Part shown: piece by piece, positions 33,227-40,702 of the stretch
How the letters are laid out: each line of letters begins with the position of its first letter
How positions within the stretch are numbered: the first letter of the stretch is position 1
Source of the DNA: JBAYJC01 sp041665285
GTDB taxonomy: Bacteria; Patescibacteriota; Patescibacteriia; 2-12-FULL-60-25
Direction: 5' to 3'
NCBI GenBank assembly: GCA_041665285.1
Contig: JBAYJC010000001.1
Span: forward strand, 298,075 to 362,074
Length of the DNA stretch: 64,000 nucleotides
Translations under genes and position numbers: made by a program
Notes under the pieces: model-generated
The model's database searches: none
Told to the model about the DNA's origin: nothing
What the model saw: the letters and a program-made list of their open reading frames with translations, nothing else

Positions 33227-34534
33227 TTAGTAATCAGCCAAACGCTTGATAAGCGCATGCTGTTGAATTTTCTCCAAGGCCTTTGCTTCAATTTGGCGAA
33301 TACGTTCACGCGTCACATCGAATTCCTTACCTACTTCTTCCAACGTATGGCCCACGCCATCAATCAAGCCAAAGCGCATTTCGAGAATCTTTTGCTCACG
33401 AGGATTGAGATCTTTAATAATGTCACGCACATAATCATGCAAGAGCTGAAGTGCCGCAGAACGATCTGGCGTCACATTCTTCACGTCCTCGATAAAATCT
33501 TCGAGCGTAGAATCTTCATCATCGTCGCCAACAGATGTTTCAAGAGACACGGTGTCTTGTGAAATCTTAATGATATGCCGCACCTTGTCGACTTCCTGGC
33601 CCATTTCCGCGGCGATTTCTTCCGGCAATGGTTCGCGACCAAGCTCTTGGATTAACTCACGCTCCACCTGCTGGAATTTGTTGATGGTCTCCACCATGTG
33701 CACCGGAATACGAATCGTACGTGATTGATCCGCAAGCGCACGCGTGATCGCCTGACGAATCCACCAAGTCGCGTAGGTGGAGAATTTGAATCCTTTACGA
33801 TATTCGAATTTCTTCACCGCGCGAAATAATCCAATATTGCCCTCTTGAATCAAATCCAAAAGAGAAAGCGACTTGCCCGTAAACTTCTTTGCAATGGAAA
33901 CCACCAAACGCAAGTTTGCCTCAATCAACATGCGCTCTGCCTCTTTGTCACCGCGCTCCTTACGCTTTGCCAGTGCGATCTCATCGTCCGCTGTGAGCAA
34001 TGGGATTTTACCAATCTCACGCAAATACATCTGAATCGAATCTGCCGTGAGTTCCAATGGTTCGATCTTTGGACGTTTTTCGTCGTGGCCGCTGTGGAGC
34101 GTATGGAGAATATCCTGACGCTCCTTCACGCGACCCAAGATCCCCTCTTTTTGTTCGACGATTGTCACACCCGCGGCATCAAGACGATCGATAAAGGCTT
34201 CAAACACGCCCAAATAATCTTCTACATCCGGAAATCCATAGAGAATTTCGTTCTCCGTCAAAAATCCGCGTGACTTTGCTTTTTCAAACAACTTATCAAT
34301 CATCTGATCCGAAGGTGCCGGCGCCTTGATGTATGGCCCTGGCTTCAAGCGCGGCCCTGTATCAAAAACCTTCCCCTGCTTCTTCTCAGGCTGTTTCCCC
34401 CCGCGTACAGGTGAAGTCTTCCCACGAGCAATGACCCGCGACTTTTTCGCAGGGGCTTGCTTTTTTATGGGCTTCGTCACCTTTTTGACAGGCTTGGTCG
34501 GATAAAACTTCTTCTTGGACTTGGGCTTGGGCAT
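33227..34534 (-). CDS. rpoD: Primary RNA polymerase sigma factor RpoD
   Basis: 435 residues from ATG 34534. A Lys/Pro-rich N-terminal extension (about 1-75) precedes region 1.1-like sequence, then region 1.2 (SIQMYLREIGKIPLLTADDE), region 2 (LRLVVSIAKKFTGKSLSLLDLIQEGNIGL in parts, FSTYATWWIRQAI for -10 contact), region 3 and region 4 (TLEEVGKEFDVTRERIRQIE) for the -35. It has the features of the housekeeping sigma. It lies directly after dnaG, as in the classical macromolecular-synthesis operon. Strong TGn conservation at local promoters is consistent with its region 3.0 contact. Confidence 0.96.
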   Translation of the reverse strand: MPKPKSKKKFYPTKPVKKVTKPIKKQAPAKKSRVIARGKTSPVRGGKQPEKKQGKVFDTGPRLKPGPYIKAPAPSDQMIDKLFEKAKSRGFLTENEILYGFPDVEDYLGVFEAFIDRLDAAGVTIVEQKEGILGRVKERQDILHTLHSGHDEKRPKIEPLELTADSIQMYLREIGKIPLLTADDEIALAKRKERGDKEAERMLIEANLRLVVSIAKKFTGKSLSLLDLIQEGNIGLFRAVKKFEYRKGFKFSTYATWWIRQAITRALADQSRTIRIPVHMVETINKFQQVERELIQELGREPLPEEIAAEMGQEVDKVRHIIKISQDTVSLETSVGDDDEDSTLEDFIEDVKNVTPDRSAALQLLHDYVRDIIKDLNPREQKILEMRFGLIDGVGHTLEEVGKEFDVTRERIRQIEAKALEKIQQHALIKRLADY

Positions 34535-34550
34535 AATAGTCGAACCCTGC

Positions 34551-36386
34551 TCATGATAAGTCTGCGAATAATCGCGAAAGCTCTGCAATACGAGCGCCAT
34601 CGCCCTCACGCTCGGCTTCACGCATCTCGTCTTCAAGGCGTTTACGCTCACGTGTCTTTTTTGCCTGGCGCATCGATTGGACGCCAACCACAAGATCACG
34701 TTTCGCGGCCTCCATTCCTCCTTCTTCGAATTCCCGTTCGGCCTCCATGGCCAATGTGCAAAAATGCATCGCCTGCTCGTCTGTCAGGGACAGAGGCTGG
34801 CGGATAGCGCCGCTCACACCAAGGCGAGGGGCAGCTGGTATAGATTGTGCCGTATTATAATCCAGAAGGACCGCGGCGTAAAGAGCGGCTCTGTCCACAT
34901 GCTCAAATTCCTCGGGTTTAAGCTTTAATTCGTCTTTTGCCAGCAAAAACGCCCCTTCACCCGCCAAAAGTGACACGAGAACACGACGTTCAATGGCAGA
35001 GGCTGGAACGGTCTGCTCCCCCTCTGGAACCGGCTGTGAGGCCGCTGGCGTTTCCCGGGGCGTTCCTACAGACGGCGAGACATTCACCGTCAGCTTTGCC
35101 ATCACCTCCAGGAGGGCGTTTTCCCCAACCGCGAGTTCTCGCGCCAACTTTTTGATCCAATGATCGCGCTCAATCGGATCAGCAATGCGTTTGATTTCCG
35201 GCAGAATGTCTCTTGCAATCTGTTTTTTATCCTCTGGCTTTTCCAACTGACGACCGCGGAATGCATTGCGATACATCCAGTCCATGATACTCACCGCATT
35301 TTTGATCGCGTCCTTCCAAATCTGTGGATCTTTACGCACGGCATCATCCGGATCTTTGCCTGCTTCGGGTGGCAACGTAATAATCTTGATCGTGAAATCC
35401 TGCGCGCGTGCCAAATCAAGACCACGAATGGTCGCGGCTTTACCTGCCGAGTCTTGATCAAACGCAATCGCAAGATTGGTGGTAAAGCGACGGATCAAAC
35501 CGAGCTGTTCGACGGTCAAAGCGGTCCCACTCGCGGCCACCACATTGCACACGCTAAATTGGTGCGAAGACACCACATCCATATTTCCCTCCACAATCAC
35601 CGCAAGGTCTTGCTGACGAATCTCCCCTTTTGCTTTATCCAACCCATACAACACGGCAGACTTGCGATACAGTGTTGTCTCCGGCGTATTCATGTACTTC
35701 GCTTCCTGGCGTCCTGAGCTTGGCGAAGGGTTTTTATCATTCGTGAGAATACGTCCGGTAAATCCCACGATATTGCCGTGAACATCTGCAATCGGAAACA
35801 TGAGGCGATCACGAAAGCGATCGTACACGCCTCCATGATCGCGCTTGCTCACAAGCCCTGCGTCCAAAAGCTCCTCTGCTGTGACGCCACGCTTGAGAAG
35901 GGCGTCTGTCATGGTGGACCAAGAAGCAGGCGCATACCCAATACGAAATAAATCAATGGAAAGATCATCCAGCCCTCGACTCTGTACATACTGTCGCGCA
36001 TGTTCTGCTTGTGGAAGATTCCGAAGTGCAGAAGCGAAAAATCGCGTAGCCAAATCATTCACTTCATGCAAGCGTTTTTTCTTCGAGGCTTTTTCTCCGT
36101 CAAACTTGGGCAATTCAACGCCGACCTTTTGCGCAAGAAATTCGAGTGCCTCGCGAAACTCCATGCCTTCCATGCGCTCGACAAAGGAAAATTGATCGCC
36201 ACCGAGATCACATCCAAAACAGTGCCAAGACTGGCGATTCCGCGAAACATAAAAAGACGGCGTCCGCTCCTGATGAAACGGACAATTCGTCTTATACGCA
36301 CCGGCCCCTGCAGGTTTGAGAGGCAGATACTCAGCAATAAGGTCTACGATATCCAATCGAGACTTGATTTCCTCCGTTGAGTCCAT
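34551..36386 (-). CDS. dnaG: DNA primase DnaG
   Basis: 611 residues from ATG 36386, the position that gives the standard IKSRLDIVDLI start. CHC2 zinc domain: Cys35, His38, Cys56, Cys59 (CPFH and CFGC). Then the catalytic core with the RNA polymerase basic motif, and the TOPRIM domain: VIVEGNMDVV and AFDQDSAGKAA. A helicase-binding region follows with a long charged tail. Between GRILTND and AKYMNTPET there are about ten extra residues (KNPSPSSGRQE) encoded by a repeat-like sequence. Upstream reading frame to 36494 overlaps the promoter and is not used. Confidence 0.95.
   Translation of the reverse strand: MDSTEEIKSRLDIVDLIAEYLPLKPAGAGAYKTNCPFHQERTPSFYVSRNRQSWHCFGCDLGGDQFSFVERMEGMEFREALEFLAQKVGVELPKFDGEKASKKKRLHEVNDLATRFFASALRNLPQAEHARQYVQSRGLDDLSIDLFRIGYAPASWSTMTDALLKRGVTAEELLDAGLVSKRDHGGVYDRFRDRLMFPIADVHGNIVGFTGRILTNDKNPSPSSGRQEAKYMNTPETTLYRKSAVLYGLDKAKGEIRQQDLAVIVEGNMDVVSSHQFSVCNVVAASGTALTVEQLGLIRRFTTNLAIAFDQDSAGKAATIRGLDLARAQDFTIKIITLPPEAGKDPDDAVRKDPQIWKDAIKNAVSIMDWMYRNAFRGRQLEKPEDKKQIARDILPEIKRIADPIERDHWIKKLARELAVGENALLEVMAKLTVNVSPSVGTPRETPAASQPVPEGEQTVPASAIERRVLVSLLAGEGAFLLAKDELKLKPEEFEHVDRAALYAAVLLDYNTAQSIPAAPRLGVSGAIRQPLSLTDEQAMHFCTLAMEAEREFEEGGMEAAKRDLVVGVQSMRQAKKTRERKRLEDEMREAEREGDGARIAELSRLFADLS
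35710..35731. repeat. Repeat-like insertion within dnaG
   Basis: The plus strand reads GTCCTGAGCTTGGCGAAGGG here. This matches the general form of the widespread CCTGAGC-TTGNCGAAGG half-palindromes seen in many bacterial genomes (from memory, not searched). It encodes part of the extra residues near position 218 of DnaG and keeps the frame. Confidence 0.5.
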
Positions 36387-36392
36387 AGCCGG

Positions 36393-36421
36393 AGAGTACG
36401 AGGGAAGAGCGAGCCTGTCCA
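36393..36421 (-). promoter_or_regulatory. Promoter of the dnaG-rpoD operon
   Basis: On the minus strand: TGGACA (36421-36416), 17 bases, TACTCT (36398-36393). The ATG follows six bases after the -10, implying a leaderless or near-leaderless mRNA. Confidence 0.5.
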
Positions 36422-36431
36422 CTCCGTACCA

Positions 36432-36460
36432 TTGACAAATCTGCCATTTCATGCAAATGT
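36432..36460 (+). promoter_or_regulatory. Promoter of cassette C
   Basis: TTGACA (36432-36437), 17 bases, AAATGT with a TG at the extended position (TGCAAATGT). It is divergent from, and directly abuts, the dnaG promoter. The -10 is imperfect. Confidence 0.5.
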
Positions 36461-36514
36461 CCCCATATTCAGCGTCTGAAACTCGTCCCATCAACCCGGA
36501 AGGACCATCCAGTC

Positions 36515-36898
36515 ATGAAGCCTAACTCGCTCATTCTCACCGTCTGCATCGCCACTCTGTTCTGCGGCACCGGCTGTGCCTCTGGACGCATCCGCGCCCT
36601 CGAGACCCAGATCGCCTCACAGCAAGCTCTTCTGGAGCGGCACACGCAGCGCATCTACCAGATCCAGTACCTCCACGGGGAGGACGCTGGCGATATCGCT
36701 GACGCGATCGAGGTCTTGCAACGGCGAATCTCAGACCTGCGCCGTCTCACGACCTCGATAACGATGCGTCACAACTACGTCATCGAGTCCCACGAAAACC
36801 GCGTCTCTTCGCTGGAACGCGCACAGGAGGCGCAGAGGCTCTCCACCCCCATCAACAGGACGCGCCGGTCAAACACGACCGCCGTCACCATTCACTGA
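36515..36898 (+). CDS. Small coiled-coil lipoprotein (GC-rich cassette C)
   Basis: 127 residues preceded by a strong ribosome binding site (GGAAGGA). The N-terminus MKPNSLILTVCIATLFCGTGC is a signal sequence with a possible, non-ideal lipobox ending at Cys21. Residues 27-65 (IRALETQIASQQALLERHTQ) and 75-110 form two amphipathic helices, a likely coiled coil, reminiscent in plan of small murein-lipoprotein-like spacers. Third codon positions are dominated by G/C, unlike dnaG and uvrB on either side. It has its own promoter and terminator. Function unknown. Confidence 0.75.
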   Translation: MKPNSLILTVCIATLFCGTGCASGRIRALETQIASQQALLERHTQRIYQIQYLHGEDAGDIADAIEVLQRRISDLRRLTTSITMRHNYVIESHENRVSSLERAQEAQRLSTPINRTRRSNTTAVTIH

Positions 36899-36926
36899 CC
36901 CGACCCTCAAGGTCGGCGTTTTTTTA
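36899..36926 (+). terminator. Terminator of cassette C
   Basis: CCGACC-CTCAA-GGTCGG, a perfect 6-bp stem, followed by CG and seven T then A. The T-tract contains the stop codon of uvrB on the other strand. Confidence 0.85.
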
Positions 36927-39014
36927 TCTCACTCTCCCATGCCGCACCGGACGTTTTGTGGCAAGCTTCTTTTCCTCTTTTTCTGGAAGTGCGGCCGTTT
37001 TCGAGCGGCGCTTGATTTCTTTAGAAAGCACAACTATTTCATCACGAAGAATCGTGGCAAGTTCAAACTCTAAGTTCAACGCCGCTTCCTTCATTTCCTT
37101 CTCTTTTTTCTTGACCACATCCTCAAGCTTATGTGTTTCTGCGGTCAATTCAAGTTGCAGAATTTCCTTGATATCTTTCGCATCCGTCGACAATCCCAAC
37201 ATCGCACGCAAATCTTCCTGTCCTTTCACGATCGACTTTGGTGTGATCCCATGTAATGTATTATAGGCAACCTGTTTTGTCCGACGGCGATCCGTTTCTT
37301 TGATCGCACGTTTCATAGAACCAGTCATCACATCCGCGTAGAGAATAACCTGGCCACGAATATTGCGTGCCGCACGACCAATCGTCTGAATCAATGACGT
37401 TTCGGAGCGAAGAAACCCTTCTTTATCAGCATCAAGAATCGCCACAAGCGACACTTCTGGCAAATCCAAGCCTTCGCGCAAGAGGTTTACGCCCACCACA
37501 ATATCGTATGTTCCTTTGCGGAAGTCAGACAGAATCTCGAGACGCTCGACCGTATCAATATCGCTGTGCAAATAGCGCACCTTGAACTTCTTCTCCTTTA
37601 AATAGTCCGACAAGTCCTCTGCCATCTTTTTCGTCAGCGTGGTAACGAGGACGCGCTCATTGCGTTCAAGAACCGCGGGAATGCGAGAGAGAAGATCTTC
37701 GACTTGCCCGCCGTAACCTTCCCCACGATCCACGCTCACTGGCTTCACAATCACTTCTGGATCCACGAGGCCTGTTGGACGGATAATCTGCTCCACAACC
37801 TGCGATGAGCTCTGCAGTTCAAAAGGTCCCGGCGTCGCAGAAACAAACACGACGTGGCGCATGTACTGGGCAAACTCGTCAAATTTCAATGGACGATTAT
37901 CTGCGGCCGAAGGAAGGCGAAAACCATAATCAATCAAGGTACGCTTGCGTGAGCGATCTCCTTCATACATGCCACCGATCTGCGAAACCGTGACATGAGA
38001 CTCATCGATCATCATCAAAAAATCTTCTGGAAAATAATCTAAGAGCGTGTCTGGCGGCTCGCCTGCGGCACGTCCAGAAAGCGGACGAGAATAATTTTCA
38101 ATGCCATTGCAATACCCAAGATTCTCGATCATCTCGAGGTCATATTTTGTGCGACGATCCAGTCGTTCTGCTTCGAGCAACTTCCCCTGTTTTTCAAGCT
38201 CATCCAAACGCTCGCTCAACTCCTCACGGATGACGGTCAATGCGCGGTCACGCTCCGGACCGGTGGTAATAAAATGTTTTGCGGGAAAAATCCACACGTC
38301 TTCTTGTTCACGCAGAACTTTCCGCGTCACACGATCCACCTGGGCAATACGCTCCACAATCCCCCGTGGCGCTTCAATGCGATAGATCACCTCTTCATTC
38401 ACAGGCATTACTTCAAGCACTTCTCCTCGCACAAGGAACGTACCGCGAAGCAAATCCGCGTTCGTCCGTGTGAACTGCATGTCTACCAACCGCTGAAGCA
38501 CGCCGCTTCGCTCGACGCTATCACCAACAGACAAATGCAAAATCGTTTTCTCATACGCCGCTGGTGCACCAAGGCCGTAGATACATGACACGGAAGCACA
38601 GATGATCACGTCCTTGCGCGTGAGGAGCGCTTGCGTAGCAGAGTGGCGCAGGCGATCAATCTCCTCATTGATCATGGCTTCCTTTTCAATATAGGTATCG
38701 CTCCGTGGAATGTATGCCTCTGGCTGATAGTAATCGTAATACGAAACAAAATATTCCACGGCGCTCTCTGGAAAAAACTGCCGAAACTCGTTGCAAAGCT
38801 GTGCGGCGAGCGTCTTGTTGTGTGCAATCACAAGCGTGGGCTTTTGCACATGCTGAATCACGTTCGCCATGGTGAACGTCTTGCCCGTGCCTGTCGCGCC
38901 AAGCAAGGTCTGCAAACGGTCTCCACGCTGGACCCCCTCTGTCAGTAACCGAATAGCCTCCGGCTGATCACCGGAGGGCTGGTAGGAAGAATGGAGGGAA
39001 AAGGAAGAAGACAT
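36924..39014 (-). CDS. uvrB: UvrABC excinuclease subunit B
   Basis: 696 residues from ATG 39014. Walker A GATGTGKT (39-46), the beta-hairpin that probes damage (YYDYYQPEAYIPRSDTYIEK), DESH box in MMIDESHVTVSQ, helicase motifs including VGVNLLREGLDLPEVSLVAILDAD (in parts) and TIGRAARN, and a C-terminal UVR domain that contacts UvrC. Normal family length. It is a component of nucleotide excision repair. The first ATG of the frame (39038) is eight codons earlier; the downstream one gives the usual MSSSFSLHSSYQPSGDQ start. Confidence 0.97.
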   Translation of the reverse strand: MSSSFSLHSSYQPSGDQPEAIRLLTEGVQRGDRLQTLLGATGTGKTFTMANVIQHVQKPTLVIAHNKTLAAQLCNEFRQFFPESAVEYFVSYYDYYQPEAYIPRSDTYIEKEAMINEEIDRLRHSATQALLTRKDVIICASVSCIYGLGAPAAYEKTILHLSVGDSVERSGVLQRLVDMQFTRTNADLLRGTFLVRGEVLEVMPVNEEVIYRIEAPRGIVERIAQVDRVTRKVLREQEDVWIFPAKHFITTGPERDRALTVIREELSERLDELEKQGKLLEAERLDRRTKYDLEMIENLGYCNGIENYSRPLSGRAAGEPPDTLLDYFPEDFLMMIDESHVTVSQIGGMYEGDRSRKRTLIDYGFRLPSAADNRPLKFDEFAQYMRHVVFVSATPGPFELQSSSQVVEQIIRPTGLVDPEVIVKPVSVDRGEGYGGQVEDLLSRIPAVLERNERVLVTTLTKKMAEDLSDYLKEKKFKVRYLHSDIDTVERLEILSDFRKGTYDIVVGVNLLREGLDLPEVSLVAILDADKEGFLRSETSLIQTIGRAARNIRGQVILYADVMTGSMKRAIKETDRRRTKQVAYNTLHGITPKSIVKGQEDLRAMLGLSTDAKDIKEILQLELTAETHKLEDVVKKKEKEMKEAALNLEFELATILRDEIVVLSKEIKRRSKTAALPEKEEKKLATKRPVRHGRVR

Positions 39015-39040
39015 AGGGAGAACGTTACGACAGACCACCG

Positions 39041-39077
39041 AACCACCTCACCCTGCCCTCTCCTTCGCTAGGAGAGG
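39041..39077 (+). repeat. Palindromic repeat, copy 1 (plus orientation)
   Basis: ACCACCTCACCC, then CCCTCTCCTTCGCTAGGAGAGGG, in which a perfect 9-bp stem closes a TCGCT loop. It overlaps the last ten codons of the DUF559 gene. The preceding CCGAA also matches copy 3. Confidence 0.85.
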
Positions 39078-39428
39078 GTTCTGGACGGAAAAATGGATTT
39101 GAGACAGTACAGCCTCTATATTGCCCAGTATTTCAGCGGTTGTAAAACGCAAGAAGCGCAATCCAAGTGCCTCAATGTTCTTTTGACGATCTTTATCGTG
39201 AATTCGAACGTCCGGGACTTCGTGAATATCACCGTCAATTTCAATGACTAAACGCGCTTTTGGAGCATAAAAATCAACGACATACTTCCCCACGCCGTAC
39301 TGACGACGAAAGCGCACACCGCATCTACCACCACGAAGTCGATCCCAAAGAAACGCCTCCGTCTCTGTTTGTGTCTTGCGTAAGACGCGTCGTCGCTCAA
39401 CCATTTCACGTTGATTAAAGACCTTCAT
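39048..39428 (-). CDS. DUF559 endonuclease-like protein
   Basis: 126 residues. The fold signature is that of Vsr/PD-(D/E)XK-like nucleases: FLWDRLRGGRCGVRFRRQY, GKYVVDFYAPKARLVIEIDG with Asp52, Glu63 and Asp65 as candidate metal ligands, then a DKDRQKNIEALGLRFLRF helix-strand. The C-terminal ten residues (NPLLAKERAG) are encoded by the repeat that bounds the gene. An inverted copy of the same repeat lies 18 bases upstream of the start, so the gene sits within a repeat-bounded unit. It is not in an evident operon. Biological role is unknown; relatives are often near mobile repeats. Confidence 0.85.
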   Translation of the reverse strand: MKVFNQREMVERRRVLRKTQTETEAFLWDRLRGGRCGVRFRRQYGVGKYVVDFYAPKARLVIEIDGDIHEVPDVRIHDKDRQKNIEALGLRFLRFTTAEILGNIEAVLSQIHFSVQNPLLAKERAG

Positions 39429-39445
39429 GACCCCTCTATCATACT

Positions 39446-39488
39446 CCCCTCTCCTAGCGAAGGAGAGGGGCCGGGGGTGAGGTGGCTC
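39446..39488 (-). repeat. Palindromic repeat, copy 2 (inverted relative to copy 1)
   Basis: CCCCTCTCCTAGCGAAGG then AGAGGGG, a 10-bp stem with an AGCGA loop, followed by GGGGGTGAGGTGGCTCC. Its reverse complement aligns with copy 1 over the hairpin and the CCACCTCACCC flank. With copy 1 it brackets the DUF559 gene. Confidence 0.85.
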
Positions 39489-39539
39489 CGATGACGTGAG
39501 ACGGTTGCCCTCCCTTCATTCTTCCGTTACTCTTCCTCC

Positions 39540-40514
39540 ATGTTCTCCTGGCCCCCCCTCCCCCGCCCGATCCTCGCGCTTGCGCCTATGGCTGACATGA
39601 CAGATCAGCCGTTTTGTTTAGTGTGCAAAAAATTCGGTGATCCTATTATTTTCCGCGAGATGGTCTCTTCCGAGGCTATTGTCCGTGAGAATGAGAAGAC
39701 GTGGAAAATGGTGGCGATTGACGAGCGCGAACGGCCGCTCATTCAGCAGATCTTCGGAAACGATCCGAGCACCATGGCAGAGGCCGCACGATTGATTGTC
39801 GAACGTGTACATCCGGACGGCATTGATATCAACATGGGTTGTCCAGTGAATAAGATCGTTTCCAATTTCGACGGCTCTGCACTCATCAAAGACCCAGCTC
39901 GCTCTGCAGAGATTGTCCGCGCCGTAAAAGCGGCGGTAACAATCCCTGTGAGTGTGAAGACGCGGCTCGGTTGGTCACGTAAGGACGAGTGCGTCTCTTT
40001 TGTGCAAACACTCGCGGACGCAGGCGCAGATTTGATCACGATTCATGGCCGTACAAAAGAGCAAGGCTACTCTGGCATCGCTGACTGGGAAGCCGTTGGC
40101 GTGGCACGTCGCGCGATCCCGCATATCCCCTTTCTCGTAAACGGCGACATCGTGGACACATCATCCGCACAACACGCACTTGCTATCACAGGCGCAGACG
40201 GCGTCATGATCGGTAGAGGCGCGCTGGGCAATCCTTGGATTTTCAACACCATCAGATCCCCCTCTCCTAGCGAAGGAGAGGGGTTAGGGGTGAGGTGGTT
40301 CGGCGTTCCGCCGGCAACCGAACGTATCGCCACGGTCCTTGAGCATGCGCGTCTTCAATGCGAGCGCTATGGCGAAGAATCCGGTATGCGCAAATTACGA
40401 AAGCACCTCCCCTTTTATTTCAAAGGAGAGGCGCAGTGGAAGGAGTTACGCATGAACCTCGTGCGTGTGTCGACTTTTTTAGAACTCGAACAACTCCTCA
40501 AAGCCACGCTCTAA
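39540..40514 (+). CDS. dusB: tRNA-dihydrouridine synthase (DusB-like)
   Basis: 324 residues of the FMN-dependent Dus family: LALAPMADMTDQPF start, DINMGCPVNKIV with catalytic Cys101, TRLGW for FMN phosphate binding, IHGRTKEQGYSG, NGDI and GADGVMIGRGALGNPWIF. It reduces specific uridines in the D-loop of tRNA. Residues about 240-253 (SPSPSEGEGLGVRW) are not a family feature: they are encoded by a third copy of the palindromic repeat, which inserted in frame between the barrel and the helical domain. The 3' end overlaps the convergent WYL-like gene by 17 bases. Confidence 0.92.
   Translation: MFSWPPLPRPILALAPMADMTDQPFCLVCKKFGDPIIFREMVSSEAIVRENEKTWKMVAIDERERPLIQQIFGNDPSTMAEAARLIVERVHPDGIDINMGCPVNKIVSNFDGSALIKDPARSAEIVRAVKAAVTIPVSVKTRLGWSRKDECVSFVQTLADAGADLITIHGRTKEQGYSGIADWEAVGVARRAIPHIPFLVNGDIVDTSSAQHALAITGADGVMIGRGALGNPWIFNTIRSPSPSEGEGLGVRWFGVPPATERIATVLEHARLQCERYGEESGMRKLRKHLPFYFKGEAQWKELRMNLVRVSTFLELEQLLKATL
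40258..40305 (-). repeat. Palindromic repeat, copy 3, in frame within dusB
   Basis: CCCCCTCTCCTAGCGAAGG, AGAGGGG, TTAGGGGTGAGGTGG and TTCGG. The reverse complement shares CCGAACCACCTCACCC with copy 1. Same orientation as copy 2. It adds about 15 codons to dusB and preserves the frame. Confidence 0.85.
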
Positions 40515-40701
40515 TATCCTTCATCGCAAAATTCCGTTCTGCGTTTTTCTCTACGTCCGTGGCCTTCAATAGCCACTGCGCGTCTTGATGATACTCCGTA
40601 CTCCCAAACCACATTTCGATCGGTACAATACGACGAAGGCGCGTTTCTCCTTTGTAATTTGTGTATAAAATTGTGACAACCTTCTGATCGGCGAGCTCCA
40701 T
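40498..40701 (-). CDS. Small WYL-like protein
   Basis: 67 residues from ATG 40701, which lies one base after the M23 peptidase stop codon. The sequence VVTILYTNYKGETRLRRIVPIEMWFGSTEYH, then QWLLKATD, resembles the C-terminal strand pair of WYL-domain proteins, and stand-alone versions with FGSTEWH are known in other bacteria (from memory). No DNA-binding domain is present. Close spacing suggests cotranscription with the peptidase gene. Confidence 0.65.
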   Translation of the reverse strand: MELADQKVVTILYTNYKGETRLRRIVPIEMWFGSTEYHQDAQWLLKATDVEKNAERNFAMKDIRAWL

Positions 40702-40702
40702 A

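Noticed and set aside
39041..40305. The three palindromic repeats as a CRISPR array or plain terminators
   Set aside because: Spacing is irregular (about 370 and 770 bases), orientation differs, one copy is inside a coding region, and no T-run follows.
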